In this document: piece by piece, positions 34,724 through 46,100 of the stretch | How positions within the stretch are numbered: the first letter of the stretch is position 1 | Layout: the number at the start of each line of letters is the position of its first letter | Source of the DNA: Pleodorina starrii | Lineage: Eukaryota > Chlorophyta > Chlorophyceae > Chlamydomonadales > Volvocaceae | Assembly: GCA_030267565.1 (NCBI GenBank) | Contig: BRXU01000037.1 | Location: forward strand, 586,001 to 650,000 | Length of the DNA stretch: 64,000 nt | Direction: 5' to 3' | Notes under the pieces: model-generated | The model's database searches: none | What the model saw: the letters and a program-made list of their open reading frames with translations, nothing else | Told to the model about the DNA's origin: nothing | Made by a program: the position numbers and the translations under genes

Positions 34724-37700
34724 AAGCGCCCGAGCAATGACGAGTTGGTGGCCGACTTCCCCTTTGCCTCCTGCACTGCACGCAACGTTTCCGATACGCC
34801 CTACCGAGTCACCGGCCCACCCGTGTTGACCGCCTCTGATCCTAAGAAGGATGAGGTAACCTACTGCTTCGGTGTCACCAACTCCGCCTCTGTTGCCGAG
34901 CCCGCCAATGCCTGCGCGCGCATGATCCTCAACAAGATCGAGTTCATAATCGGTAAGTTGGTTGGTACGGTTGGAGCGGTTGGTAGTTGTGGCGGTTCGT
35001 AGTTCAAGGCGGATGGACCCGGTTTGATGTAGCAGTCTTAGTTGCTAAAGGCCACTCGAGTTGTTTGTGCAGGTGTAGCTTAGGCTCTTATAGCCTAGCC
35101 GCACTGTCGTACAGCTGCTACACTCTCCCCCCTTTGAAGGGAGACCGTCCCGGCTCCCGTGTTTTTGGGATCCGAGCCTGTGTGCTCACCATTACCTACC
35201 CCTACCATGCTCCTCAGAGAACCTGAGGTATGGTCCTAGAGCGTCTCTGGACTCCTACAGATAGCCCTTTCGGTTCGGAGTTTTTCGAGCACAAGCCTGT
35301 TTTATTCGGACTGCTTGTGTGGAGGTCTGAAGTTTTTGGGCGGGCCCACTAGCCCAGGGGCCAGTGCGGGCCGCGAGATTCGAACTGGAGACCCCAGTGG
35401 GTCGGATCACTGCCGGTGGTACTTACTTTTCGCACCAGCCGCGATATTTGTGCTCACGCTGCACACTTTGTCAGCGGGCACACCGGACGTTATCGGTTTA
35501 TACCAGGCGTAGGTCGGACTACCTCTGGCACAGTTCGAATTGACTTCACTGTCCGGACGTTGACGGCTCTGTGAGAATGATATGTGAGCTCTGTGAGACT
35601 CGATCTTCAGACCTCAGGAATTTATTCCTGATGCTCGATACCAATGTAGCAGTCTTACTTGCTAAAGGCCACTCGAGTTGTTTGTGCAGGTGTAGCTTAG
35701 GCTCTTATAGCCTAGCCGCACTGTCGTACTGGCCTTCGGCTCGCCCTTTGGGCTCGCTTAGCAAATCCCTTTCGCGGCGCAACCGCAACCGCAACTGCAA
35801 CCGCAACCGAAACCAAAACCGCAACCGAAACCAAAACCGCAACCGCAACCGCAACTGCAACCGCAACCGCAACCGCAACCGCAACCGCAACCGCAACCGC
35901 AACCGCAACCGCAACCGCAACCGCAACCGCAACCGCAACCGCAACCACAACCGCAACCGCACCCGCCTCATGCCCCATGCCGATCCACCCCATGCTCCGC
36001 TCCACTTCATGCTCCGCACCGCTTCATCTTGGCCCATGCTCCGCGCTGCAGCACCTGGCCCCATGCTCCACCCCGGCCCACCTCGCTCCATGCCGCCCCA
36101 CTTCGCCGCATGCTCCACCCCGACCCACCCCGCCCCATGCTCCACCCCGACCCACCTCAGCCCATGCTCCGCCCCCTTCCTCCTCCCCCGCCCCACAAAT
36201 TTCCCCACCCTCCCGACCGCTCGTTTTTCCTTCCCCCCCTCCCGACACACCCTGCCCTATGCCACATTCGAGAAGCAACGTCGCATCGCCTCCCATCCTG
36301 CCGTCGTTCCCGTTTTCTCCCCCCTCCCATCCTGCCGTCCTTGTCCCCTCTCTGTGATGTTCCCCTCCCCTCTCGCCCGTCCTCCTCCCTCGCCCCACAA
36401 ATTTCCCCGTCTGGTTTCCCTACTCCAGGCCCTGCGAGGTCGCCATCACGGGGTCGCCCTGCCCCTGCCCCTGCCTGCCCCTGCCTGCCTGCCCCTGCTC
36501 TCTCCTGCGTGCAACGTTGTGGCACCCTCCACGGCCACTATTCCTCTCGCTGGCTACCCATACACCTTCTACTTCGCCCGCCGCTCCACACAGCACGCAC
36601 CCTGACCTCCACGGATGCTGGGGGATGAACGGCTGACCCCCACATCCATCTCCATCTCCTCCCCCACATCCCCCCTAGTTCTGTCATCCCCAGGCCGCAT
36701 GCCTCCCAATACACCCACCCCACCCCTGTCCCTGACTTGCCCCCGCCCTGCCCCCCCCCTGCCCTGCCTGCGTTGTGTTCCCCTCACCCCGAGCCATTCT
36801 TATTACCCCCCTACCCCTTGCCCTGCCTGCCCCTGCTCCCTGCACCCTGACCTCCACGGATGCTGGGGGATCAACGGCTGACCCCCCCATCCATCTCCAT
36901 CTCCTCCCCCACATCCCCCCGTGTTCTGTCAGTCCCAGGCCGCATGCCTCCCAATACACCCACCCCACCCCTGCCCCTGACTTGCCCCCGCCCTGCCCCC
37001 CCCCCTGCCCTGCCTGCGTTGTGCTAGGGGCTAGGGGCTAGGGGCTAGGGGCTAGGGGCTAGGGGCTAGGGGCTAGGGGCTAGGGGCTAGGGGCTAGGGG
37101 CTAGGGGCTAGGGGCTAGGGGCTAGGGGCTAGGGGCTAGGGGCTAGGGGCTAGGGGCTAGGGGCTAGGGGCTAGGGGCTAGGGGCTAGGGGCTAGGGGCT
37201 AGGGGCTAGGGGCTAGGGGCTAGGGGCTAGGGGCTAGGGGCTAGGGGCTAGGGGCTAGGGGCTAGGGGCTAGGGGCTAGGGGCTAGGGGCTAGGGGCTAG
37301 GGGCTAGGGGCTAGGGGCTAGGGGCTAGGGGCTAGGGGCTAGGGGCTAGGGGCTAGGGGCTAGGGGCTAGGGGCTAGGGGCTAGGGGCTAGGGGCTAGGG
37401 GCTAGGGGCTAGGGGCTAGGGGCTAGGGGCTAGGGGCTAGGGGCTAGGGGCCGGTCTGCATCCCCCTTCCTCTTCCCCCGCCCCACAACTTTCTCTGTCG
37501 ATGCCCCCGCATCCATCTCCATGTCCTGCTCCACATCCCCTCTTGACCTTGCCCCTGCTTGTTCTGTCACCCCCCAACCCTGCCCCTGCCTGCCTGCCCC
37601 TCCTCTCTCCTGCGTGCAACATCGTGGCACCCTCCACGGCCACTATTCCTCTCGCTGGCTACCCATACGCCTTCTACTTTGCCCGCCGCTCCATGCAGCA

Positions 37701-40700
37701 CGCACCCTGGCCTCCACGGATGCTGGGGGATCAACTGCTGACCCCCGCATCCATCATCATCTCCTCCCCCACATCCCCCCTTGCCGTTGCCCCCACTTCT
37801 TCTGTCACCCCCGGGCCGCATGCCTCCCAACACACCCAGCCCAGGGTATCTGTCAGGATCTGTCTAGGAGGGGATTTTCCCGGCTAAACACGTCCCCAGG
37901 AGATATCATGGCAGCCAGTCAGCCAGTCAGCCAGTCAGCCAGGCAGCCAGGCAGTTGTATTGCTCACATTTCGCTGCAGCGCTGTCCCGCAGGAAGTTGA
38001 ATAGCAGTTGGTATGGAATCTGCTCGCACGGTGGGCGCGGAGCATGGGGCTGCTACTAACAAAGCAGTAACAGGCTCCTGGTCTTTTGAAAAACAAATTT
38101 TAATTAAAAAGAGGGTCGCGCAGGATTTGAACCGGCGAACTCTGGTTAAAAATATAATGTGTCCGACCGAGATTCGAACCGACGACCTCTGGATTCCTTC
38201 ATCGCCGACCTACCGACCGAGCGTTTTACCGACATGCCAAAATCGGAGAACCAATTGTCCATACCGACGAAGTGTGAAAAATGCACGAGTGGCCCTGACA
38301 AGCCCAGTGCTCAAATGTAGCAGCTGTGCAAATCCCTTTAGGGATTTGCAAATCCCAAAAGGGATTTGCAAATCCCTAAAGGGATTTGCACAGCTGCTAC
38401 ATTTGAGCACTGGGCTTCCGTCAAGAGGCGGTTGATGTGGTGGCTGGGGTTGTTGCGTGAAGCGTTGCCGAGTGGCAGTTGGGTGGCCGTTGGGTGTTGG
38501 TTGTGGTGGTTGCAGCAAGGGAAGGGCGGGAAGGCACACACGCGGCGACGCGGGAGAGGGAGAGAGAGTATGTGTGTGTTTTCGGGTGTGGCGACCCACC
38601 GTGTGCCCCACCGTATACGGGTTCCTGGTGGACCCTCTCTCAGGATTTGATGCATTCATTGAGTTCCGGGAAAGTACACCTAAAGTACACAACCGAACAC
38701 ACGCACTGCTAGCTCGCCCTGATGAGGTCACTTCGACACGTGACAACAATGAAGGAAGTGACGAGCCAACGGCCACGTGCCGCGTCGCAGCTCTCGCTGG
38801 GCTTGGTCATTGCTGAGCGGGACTCTGTCGTATTTGTCGTACCGTCGCCGCACTGTGGTGGTCGCCGAATGGGTGTATGCTCTGTGTATCCTCCCCGCGC
38901 CGGGCCCCACCCGCCTTCACCCGCTTACAACTACCTCATCTGAGGATGCGCCTGAGGTGGCGAAAGGCTGCAGCTGCATGCGTCCCTGGTTGACTGGCTT
39001 CCCCTCACCCCCGCCCTCTCCAACACCTCCCTCCTCCCTTCATTTGACACGCCCGCAAAGCGCCCTCACCTCTCTCCCCACCTCTCCCGCCCCCCTTGTC
39101 CCAACGCCGCCTTGCCACCTCCTTTGCCGTACTCTTTTGCGCCCTTCCGCGCACCCTCACGCCTCACCTCGCCCGCTTCGGCGCCCTTCTGCCCCCTTTT
39201 GCTCCTTGTGCCCCTTTTGCCCCTCCACACAGACAACGAGTGCGTGACGAGCACCCCCCGCGGCGTCAAGCTCGCCACCGTCAACGGCGTGCCCGTGTCG
39301 CCCTACTACGGCAGCCGTGAATTCGACGGCATCACCTACGGCCTCATGTCCGTCTCCCAGCTCACCCAGCACTTCCCCGTCTTCCCCTCGGCCGGCTTGA
39401 GCCTCTGCCTCGTCTTCCGCGCCTCCACCAAATGCAACAAGCCCGAGCTCCTCTGCAGCGGCCCCTCCTGCGTCTACGCCCTGTTCAACGCCGACCGCAG
39501 CTGCTGCCCAGCCAGCCAGGTGCCCCAGGTGCCGCCGCTGCCGCCGCCTCCGCCGCCGCCTCTGGCGCCGGTGGTTCCCGCCTCCAGCCGCCAGCCGCCG
39601 CCGCCGCCGCCTCCGCGTCTGGCGCCGGTGGTTCCCGCCGCCAGCCGCCAGCCGCCGCCGCCGCCGCCTCCGCGTCTGGCGCCGGTGGTTCCCGCCGCCA
39701 GCCGCCAGCGGCCGCCGCCTCCGCCTCCGCCTCTGGCGCCGGTGGTTCCCGCCTTCAGCAGCCAGCCGCCGCCGTCCGGGGGGGACTTCTTCCCGCTGGG
39801 CCCCTGCGCGCTCCGAAACTACAGCGGCCCCGCCTACACGCTGACCAAGCCCGTGGGCCCGGTCAACGCCACTGCCACCGAGACCACCTTTTGCTTCACC
39901 ACCGTCGCCAACCCCGCCCTGGGCCCCACCGCCACATGCGCCCGCATGAAGCTCAACAAGTTGGAGTTCCTTATCAGTGAGTGGTGTTTGTGTTTTGTTT
40001 TTGGAACAATGAAGGGCTTCAGGGTTTGGGTTGTGGGGAATGGGGGCTGGTGACCTGGTGTATGTGGGATGGTTTGGGTTGGGCGGCTGGGGAAGGCTGT
40101 GTATGATTATCGGCTGTGTCGCTGACCGTGTCGCGTCCGGGTCGCCTCCTGGCAGCAAGCTCAGCGTAAGTATCTTTCATGAAAGTGCTGGCACCGCCAC
40201 CATTTCCGCCCTTTCGTCTCTCAACACCTGGGATACCTGACCCCCCCCTGTTGTGCCCCGCCCTTCCCGCCCTTCTCGTCGCCCTGTCTCCCGCTCTCCT
40301 CCGCGTCCCTTACCTCCACCGCCGCCACCTCCGCCGCCGTCGCCTTTACCGCTTCCGCCCACTCCCGTCCATGATCGCCGCCTTGGCCTTCACCACCGCC
40401 TCTGGTCTTCGCGCCCCCACCACCTCTGCCGCCCTCACCGCCTTGCACTCCCTGCCAACAAACCGCCGTCTCCACCGTCGCTGCTGCTGCGGCCGTGCAG
40501 AGCCCGAATGCGTGCAGTCGCCGCATGCCGTACGCGCCGCGACCGTCAACGGTCAGGCGGTGTCGCCGTACTTTTCCACCAAGCCGTACAACGGTACAAC
40601 GATTGCCATGCTGGCGCTTTCCGGACTGGAGGAGCGCTTCCCCGCCGTGCCTGCCAGCGGCCTCTACATCTGCTTCGCGCTCCGTAGGGGCGACTGCGGC

Positions 40701-40793
40701 TCCCTGGAGAAGCTCTGCTACGGCGACAGCTGCAAGTATGCCACCTACAACGCCAACCGCAGTTGCTGCCCCACCGGCGACTACTACCCGTGA
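33035..40793 (+). CDS. Pherophorin, secreted proline-rich extracellular-matrix glycoprotein
   Basis: Pherophorins build the extracellular matrix and cell wall of volvocine algae. Three exons (33035-34952, 39233-39976, 40501-40793) give 984 residues with matching phase-1 junctions. The start MMFCFRTGAVIAALLLCQVS is a clear signal peptide. The frame is open further upstream but without an ATG that improves the model. Residues about 40-570 form a hydroxyproline-type rod of SPPPP motifs containing three long repeats (beginning near 33360, 33833 and 34209). The first pherophorin domain spans residues about 573-733 (FPFASC, TYCFGV, ACARMILNKIEF, then NECVTST and RSCC). A short Pro-rich linker with four copies of an LAPVVPA motif follows. 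The second domain spans 824-984 (FPLGPC, TFCFTT, TCARMKLNKLEF, ECVQSP, RSCC). The protein ends at TGA 40791-40793. The first intron is 4.28 kb and full of mobile and tandem repeats. The family assignment is secure; the member cannot be named. Confidence 0.95.
35028..35729 (-). mobile_element. Terminal-repeat retrotransposon in miniature (TRIM), non-coding
   Basis: The element reads on the minus strand. The 3' LTR is 35028-35122 (95 bp), starting TGTAGCAG and ending CTGCTACA, an 8-bp inverted pair. The 5' LTR is 35645-35729, 85 bp with one mismatch to the other copy and lacking its first 10 bases. Next to the 5' LTR is TTGGTATCGAGC, close to the primer-binding site complementary to initiator tRNA-Met. 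Just before the 3' LTR is the purine tract AAAGGGGGGAGAG. The internal 522 bp show no coding frame, so movement would need proteins from another element. No target-site duplication can be seen because the right end is lost. Confidence 0.75.
35789..35960. repeat. Hexamer array (CAACCG)n
   Basis: About 28 copies of CAACCG with scattered CAACTG and AAACCA variants. It starts about 60 bp from the truncated end of the TRIM-like element. Confidence 0.85.
36480..37850. repeat. Long repeat copies flanking the CTAGGGG array
   Basis: A unit marked by CTCCACGGATGCTGGGGGAT and GGCCGCATGCCTCCCAA occurs near 36600-36775, 36838-37022 and 37690-37835. A preceding segment (CTCTCGCTGGCTACCCATAC) occurs near 36550 and 37650. 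The copies are diverged but collinear, so this is an older tandem array into which, or beside which, the heptamer array expanded. Confidence 0.7.
37024..37450. repeat. Heptamer array (CTAGGGG)n
   Basis: About 61 near-perfect copies of CTAGGGG fill 427 bp inside the pherophorin intron. The unit has the same length as the plant-type telomere unit TTTAGGG and shares TAGGG with it. Runs of four G every seven bases could form G-quadruplexes. Confidence 0.92.
38100..38262 (-). mobile_element. tRNA-derived SINE-like unit
   Basis: On the minus strand a tRNA-like A-box region (TGGCATGTCGGTAAAACG, around 38225) is followed by a B-box-like GGTTCGAATCT (38170-38180). About 45 bases on lies a second, perfect B box GGTTCAAATCC (38123-38133), and then a T-run terminator near 38107. 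The implied cloverleaf has broken T-stem pairs, so this is not a functional tRNA. Two B boxes suggest a dimeric SINE or a SINE with an added tRNA-like part. Confidence 0.5.
38301..38416. mobile_element. Perfect fold-back (hairpin) element
   Basis: Arms 38301-38356 and 38361-38416 (56 bp each) are exact inverse complements around the loop AAAA. Within each arm the motif GGGATTTGCAAATCCC is itself palindromic. No clear target-site duplication flanks it. It could be a MITE or a palindromic insertion. Confidence 0.85.
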
Positions 40794-41447
40794 ACGAGCC
40801 GCGCCGCACCGCGCCGCGCCACTCCCGCAGGCGCTGCCACCCACATACGGTACATCTGGCGGCACCGCCCGCGCCTGTCGCCCCGTCTTCGTGTCGTGTA
40901 GTAATATATAGTATATCTTCGCCGATGCGTGGCTGGATGGCGCCCGGGCTTGTCCGCGTTTCTGGTTTTGGTGTTGACAGGAATTTCCGAAGGCAGGCAG
41001 GCGGTCTGCCGTACACGGGATTACCGTATTCGAAGGCAGGCAGGCCATTTCCTTGGGCAAGCAGGCGGTCTGCCGTACACGGGATTACCGTATTCGAGTG
41101 CGTGTCGACACGCACGCACGGGGACATTCGACCGGGGGGGAGCGGGGGCTGGGAGGGAATGAGCGAACCAAACAAGGCAAAAAAGAGGCGGGCCGCGGGC
41201 GTCAGCAGTGATGACTCATCATCACCATCACGGTCGCATGGGACTCGGGCGAGCGGGCGGGCGGGCGGGGGAGGGATGTACGTTTGTTGCTCGTGTGGGT
41301 GCATGTGTTGCTGCATGTGAAGGGGGATGGTGAGTTGGTGACTCGTGTGTTGTACCGGTCGACTCTTAGGACTTTGCAGCAGCAGAAGGAGGCGTGGTTT
41401 ACTGAAAGACAATTCAATTTAATAAGTTAAGCAAACACTGTCAAACA

Positions 41448-41560
41448 CTAGGTGCTGTTAGAGACGGACGCCTCGGCGATCTGGCGGGCCGGCTGGGGCT
41501 CCTTGCCGCCGCGCAGCACCTGGCTACCGTACTTGCTGGGCTCTGGGCTTCCTCCTGTCC
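41448..41560 (-). CDS. Possible 3'-terminal exon, unrecognised
   Basis: Reading minus, a frame ends SPEPSKYGSQVLRGGKEP then PARQIAEASVSNST and a TAG at 41448. Its GC-rich third positions look like genuine volvocine coding use and it is followed by AT-rich sequence. No upstream exon or matching family was recognised, so it may be a gene end, a retrocopy fragment or chance. Confidence 0.2.
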
Positions 41561-42142
41561 ACCTCTCTTCGTGTTTCGTTGTGCACGTCGCATGTTGCAT
41601 GTGGTGACGGGCACGGCCGCATTTTGCACGTGGGAAGAAAGAACGTCGTCGTACTGTTCTCACAAGTCGTACACTTCGTCGTACACGCACGGATGGAGCG
41701 GCATGAGGTGCCCGCCGCAAGGGCCGGCCCTACGCTCCCTAGCGTAGACCAACTGCCCGCTCGTGCTGTGGGTTGTACATCCTGATTGGGGCATTCGATG
41801 GGCCTCAATGTAAAGTGGCCGGATTAAACGGCCGGATAAGACAAAACGGCGGCACACGATGGCACGTCACATGTCCGCTGACGGCTGTCCGCTGTCCGCT
41901 GACGGCTTGCATATTGGATGGTGTTTTGGGTTTTGGGGGGGGGGGGCGGATGGCATTGGGGCGCTCGGGCGGTGACAAAGATGCGAATGATGATGTGGGC
42001 TCCTGCCTTGTTGTTGTTGCGGGTGCGGGTGGTGGCATCGGCCCCGGACGACGACAAACGCTGCGGCCGACGACTGAAGGAGCGCCATGCCGCCATGCCG
42101 CACTGTGACGAGTAAGGTAAGGTCGTGCCGGGTCCGGGTATA

Positions 42143-42881
42143 TATGTAGCTGGTCTGGTCTGGCCTGGTCTGGCCTGGTCTGGCCTGGTCTGGCCTGGCC
42201 TGGCCTAGCCTGGCCTGGCCTGGCCTGGCCTGGCCTGGTCTGGTCTGGTCTGGCCTGGTCTGGTCTGGTCTGGTCTGGTCTGGTCTGGTCTGGTCTGGTC
42301 TGGTCTGGTCTGGTCTGGTCTGGTCTGGTCTGGTCTGGTCTGGTCTGGTCTGGTCTGGTCTGGTCTGGTCTGGTCTGGTCTGGTCTGGTCTGGTCTGGTC
42401 TGGTCTGGTCTGGTCTGGTCTGGTCTGGTCTGGTCTGGTCTGGTCTGGTCTGGTCTGGTCTGGTCTGGTCTGGTCTGGTCTGGTCTGGTCTGGTCTGGTC
42501 TGGTCTGGTCTGGTCTGGTCTGGTCTGGTCTGGTCTGGTCTGGTCTGGTCTGGTCTGGTCTGGTCTGGTCTGGTCTGGTCTGGTCTGGTCTGGTCTGGTC
42601 TGGTCTGGTCTGGTCTGGTCTGGTCTGGTCTGGTCTGGTCTGGTCTGGTCTGGTCTGGTCTGGTCTGGTCTGGTCTGGTCTGGTCTGGTCTGGTCTGGTC
42701 TGGTCTGGTCTGGTCTGGTCTGGTCTGGTCTGGTCTGGTCTGGTCTGGTCTGGTCTGGTCTGGTCTGGTCTGGTCTGGTCTGGTCTGGTCTGGTCTGGTC
42801 TGGTCTGGTCTGGTCTGGTCTGGTCTGGTCTGGTCTGGTCTGGTCTGGTCTGGTCTGGTCTGGTCTGGTCTGGTCTGGTCT
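42143..42881. repeat. Pentamer array (TGGTC)n
   Basis: About 147 copies of TGGTC fill 740 bp, with TGGCC variants only in the first 100 bp. The rest is nearly perfect, which suggests recent expansion. Read minus it is open in all frames (Pro-Asp-Gln-Thr-Arg repeats), but this is simple-sequence translation. Confidence 0.95.
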
Positions 42882-43103
42882 GGTGGCGGGTGTTATCAAG
42901 TCCAGTCCAGCCACTGCAGCTGAGTGGGTACTGAATCCAAATCAGTCCCCAACGGTGAGGGGGTTAGCGGACACGTGGCAGGGTCAACAAGGCAGGAGCC
43001 ACGGATCGTGGCTCCCGGCTAGCAACGAGAAATGGCGGTCCAGGGTGCAGTCCAGGGCCCACGCAGGGGTAAACTCCCGTCTTGGCAAAGTGGAAAGGAA
43101 CGG

Positions 43104-43167
43104 CCGCGGGAGCGGGGGCGGGGGCGGGGGCGGGGGCGGGGGCGGGGGCGGGGGCGGGGGCGGGGGC
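43104..43167. repeat. Hexamer array (GGGGGC)n
   Basis: About ten perfect copies of GGGGGC. Confidence 0.9.
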
Positions 43168-46100
43168 ACACGCGCTCGTGACGCTGCCCGCTGTCGGCTT
43201 GCGTAGGGCTGCAAGGCGCAGCGCGAGTGAGGTTGCAAGAATCGATGTTTCGAAGTTTCGATGAGGGATGGGAGATTTCTGGCTGCGGAGCAGTCGGTGG
43301 AAGACGGGCGAATGTCATTTCATTGGAAGTTGGGATGGCGCGCCACGCGGTGGGCTATGCTGTGCTGCAAGTTGTGTTGCGCGCGCCGGGGGGGTAATAA
43401 GAACGGCCCGGGGCGAGGGAACGCAACGCCGGGGGGGGAGCTGTCTTCCGCGTGGTGCGTCCGACTTGACGCTTCGTTTGTAGGTCGGACTGGATAGGTC
43501 GCATGGCTCGGCACCGCACGGCATTGACTAGGCATGTACTTACGCTTGGCTGCACCCTCGCGACAAGCCAGCAGTCCCGGCCGGCACACCCCAGCATGAG
43601 GCCTCGCTTCCACGCACTCGCACTACGGGTTGGTTCCGGGTCGCGTCGCGAAGTCGATAGCTTATGTCTAGCATTAGTTTATTTTGTCTTGTATTCGTCT
43701 ATTTTGTCTTCGGGCCGCCCGAGCGTCATCGCCTGGTCGTCTTTACGCGGCGCTAGCTAGCTCACCGCATCGGTCCGACCGGGTACGGCCGGCGCCCGAC
43801 TGAACGCGTTCTGTTTCTTTTGCGAGTGACGTGTTGCTTGTTGTTTGTTATCGTTGAGTTACAGTGGCCTGCATTTGCGTGCGTGTGTGTGTACGTGCAC
43901 GTTCGCACGTGCGGGTTGGTGGTGTGCGCTGGCCGGCTCTCGCCCGAGGCCAGTCTCCAGCTCATCGTTCACGTGCTGTGAAGTAGCTAGGTACCGGTAA
44001 TACAGACACCAGCAGCTCTGACTTGATGTAACAACAGCAGATTTGGCGTGCTCCTACGTTCTGCCGCGCCTTGTAATGCGTCTGCGCTGCGGCCCCTGCT
44101 GGTTCGGGGCGGGTTGGGCGCGGGGATGCAAGTAAGGCCCCACCGTCCGCATGCAGTCGTGTAGCTCGTGTATGCTGTATCCTGTAACATTCATTCGTGG
44201 CTGCTACGCTTTCCTCCACATCCCGCATCTCCAGGGAGGGAGGGTGAGACCTTTCACGTTGGCTGGAACGAAGGGGGCGGACCTTGTCCCTTTGTGCCGT
44301 GTTCGCCAGTTGGCCTACCCGCACGCCCCTACCCGCTCGCCCGCCCTTGAACACTCCCCATCCCGAGGCGGCGAGTGCGTCGATAGTCTGAAGTCTTTAG
44401 TGTGAAGTCAACGTATACTTCAGCTCCCGCCTTAGGGCCTAGGCTAATCTAGGTTTGTAGGGGTACTGATAAAGTAAGTACTCGGAAGCCATGCGATTCC
44501 GATGTCCCTACGACGCTACAAGTCTATGTGCTCCCACCTGCTCCCATGTGTAAGCAAACCGCGCACGGCGTGAATTGCCTTTTGCCAACGCTTTGCATCG
44601 TTCGCCCTTCTCCTTTGGTGTCAGCTTATGCCCCTTCGCTTGGGTCTAAGATGGAGCCTCGTAAATGCATAACCAGTTCAGGGCGATCGAAGCATTTCCA
44701 ATGCACGTACTCGACCGACTCGGCAGAACATGCGTGCTCCCAACGTGCGCAGGCATTGTTACATGGTAGATTGGAGAAACCGATTCGGAACGAAGTTAAT
44801 CGCGCACCCAACAGCGGACAGGGCAGGGCAGATCGAACTTGCGCTCGGTGCCGCCCGGAGTCCCGGTGAGTGTACACGCGCGAGTGTGAGCGCTCGGGCC
44901 GCTCTCGGGCAGTGAACTGCTAGGAGAACAAGAAGTGCTTACAGTTCTTCCGATTTGAAAAGTAAGCTGGCCTTCTATAACCGTTCATTGTGTGGAGCGT
45001 TACCTGTATGTGATGGACTTCGGCGACCGTCGCGATGCAGGGCGATGCAAGAGGATGCAAGGTTACGAACACAGACCGTTCTTTCTAATAAAAAAGAACC
45101 TTGAAGCTGCAAATTTTCTTTAAATAACAGCTTCATTTATGGCCATTGCGGCTGCGCCGTCTCAGTCGGGGCATCGCTTCGGCGCCCGCAAAGCCCGCAA
45201 CGAAAAACTGGCAGTTGTGCCGATAATAAAAATATATACTACCAATGCTGTTAAACACATATAGCATTGAATATTGAAAATTGTATTATCAAACGGCAAG
45301 GGCTCTCCAATCTTCAGTATGAGAACGTCTTGGGGCATCGCAACCGCCAGCCAGCAACCGCTGCTCAGGTCTGCTCTGATCGCAACTACAGTAGAAGCCC
45401 GCATGGCCGTAAGATGGTCTCCACCATCTAGTAACCAGAACATATATAATTATAAGCTGTACTACGGCGTTGAAGCCAGTGCGGATAATAATGACTGCGA
45501 GTCGTGCCCGCCCGCCAAATCGGAACTGATAGATACCCAGTATATACCGTCCGCAGAATGGGAGCGCCGGATGCTTTTGGGAGGAGTCCCCGGCGCGACG
45601 CGTGTACGAGGATCCCGAACGCTTATTTTTATCGGGCGCTTTGCCGTGGCCGGACGCCTAGCGTCTGGCCTAGCGTCCGTCCGTGTCCGTCTGTCGACAG
45701 CAGGTCGATAGGTTGGTTGTTGGTTCTTTCTTTAGCTGTTACTCATTAAGCATTTGCGGCCGCTACAGTGGGCAAATGCGCAAATGTACAAAAGCCCTCG
45801 TCGGGGTATTTCATCTTCCCCGCGCGCCTCGTGTCATATACACCTCGTTGGTACCGCTGTGCTGGGAGCCCTACATGACCCTATATATACCATCGACGCC
45901 GCAGAGTTGCGAAAACGCGAAAAACAGATAGACATACGGGGCAGGTGCCCTCCAGCAGGCGATAGATGGGAACCCCTCGTACGTCAACCACCTCCCAGCT
46001 CGAGCGCACCGTCATTGCGCTGGCGGGACCCGCCGCCCGCGGCGGCGCCGACGACGACTTGCATGTCGTGTGTCGTGCTCCGCCCGATTTGGTTTCTGCT

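Larger units (their letters stand above)
34953..39232 (+). other. Repeat-filled 4.28 kb intron inside pherophorin domain 1
   Basis: The donor CG|GTAAGT follows the codons for EFII and the acceptor CACACAG precedes ACAACGAG; the junction restores DNECVTST in phase 1. The second domain is cut at the same place by a 524-bp intron (39977-40500). Between donor and acceptor lie a TRIM-like element, a hexamer array, about 240-bp repeats, a CTAGGGG array, a SINE-like unit and a fold-back element, each listed separately. No unrelated reading frame is convincing. Confidence 0.85.

Noticed and set aside
33271..34785. Minus-strand 504-residue glycine-rich frame
   Set aside because: It is the antisense of the pherophorin proline rod, which has a signal peptide and conserved domains on the plus strand.
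35376..35420. Possible minus-strand tRNA at the GTTCGAATCTCG motif
   Set aside because: Only the T-loop-like sequence is present; no acceptor or anticodon stem can be drawn, and it lies inside the TRIM-like element.
41805..42914. Minus-strand 369-residue frame of Pro-Asp-Gln-Thr-Arg repeats
   Set aside because: It is the translation of the TGGTC pentamer array; all frames of such an array stay open.
45162..45443. Minus-strand 93-residue frame with a hydrophobic stretch
   Set aside because: AT-rich sequence with non-volvocine codon use, no family recognised and no second exon; probably chance.
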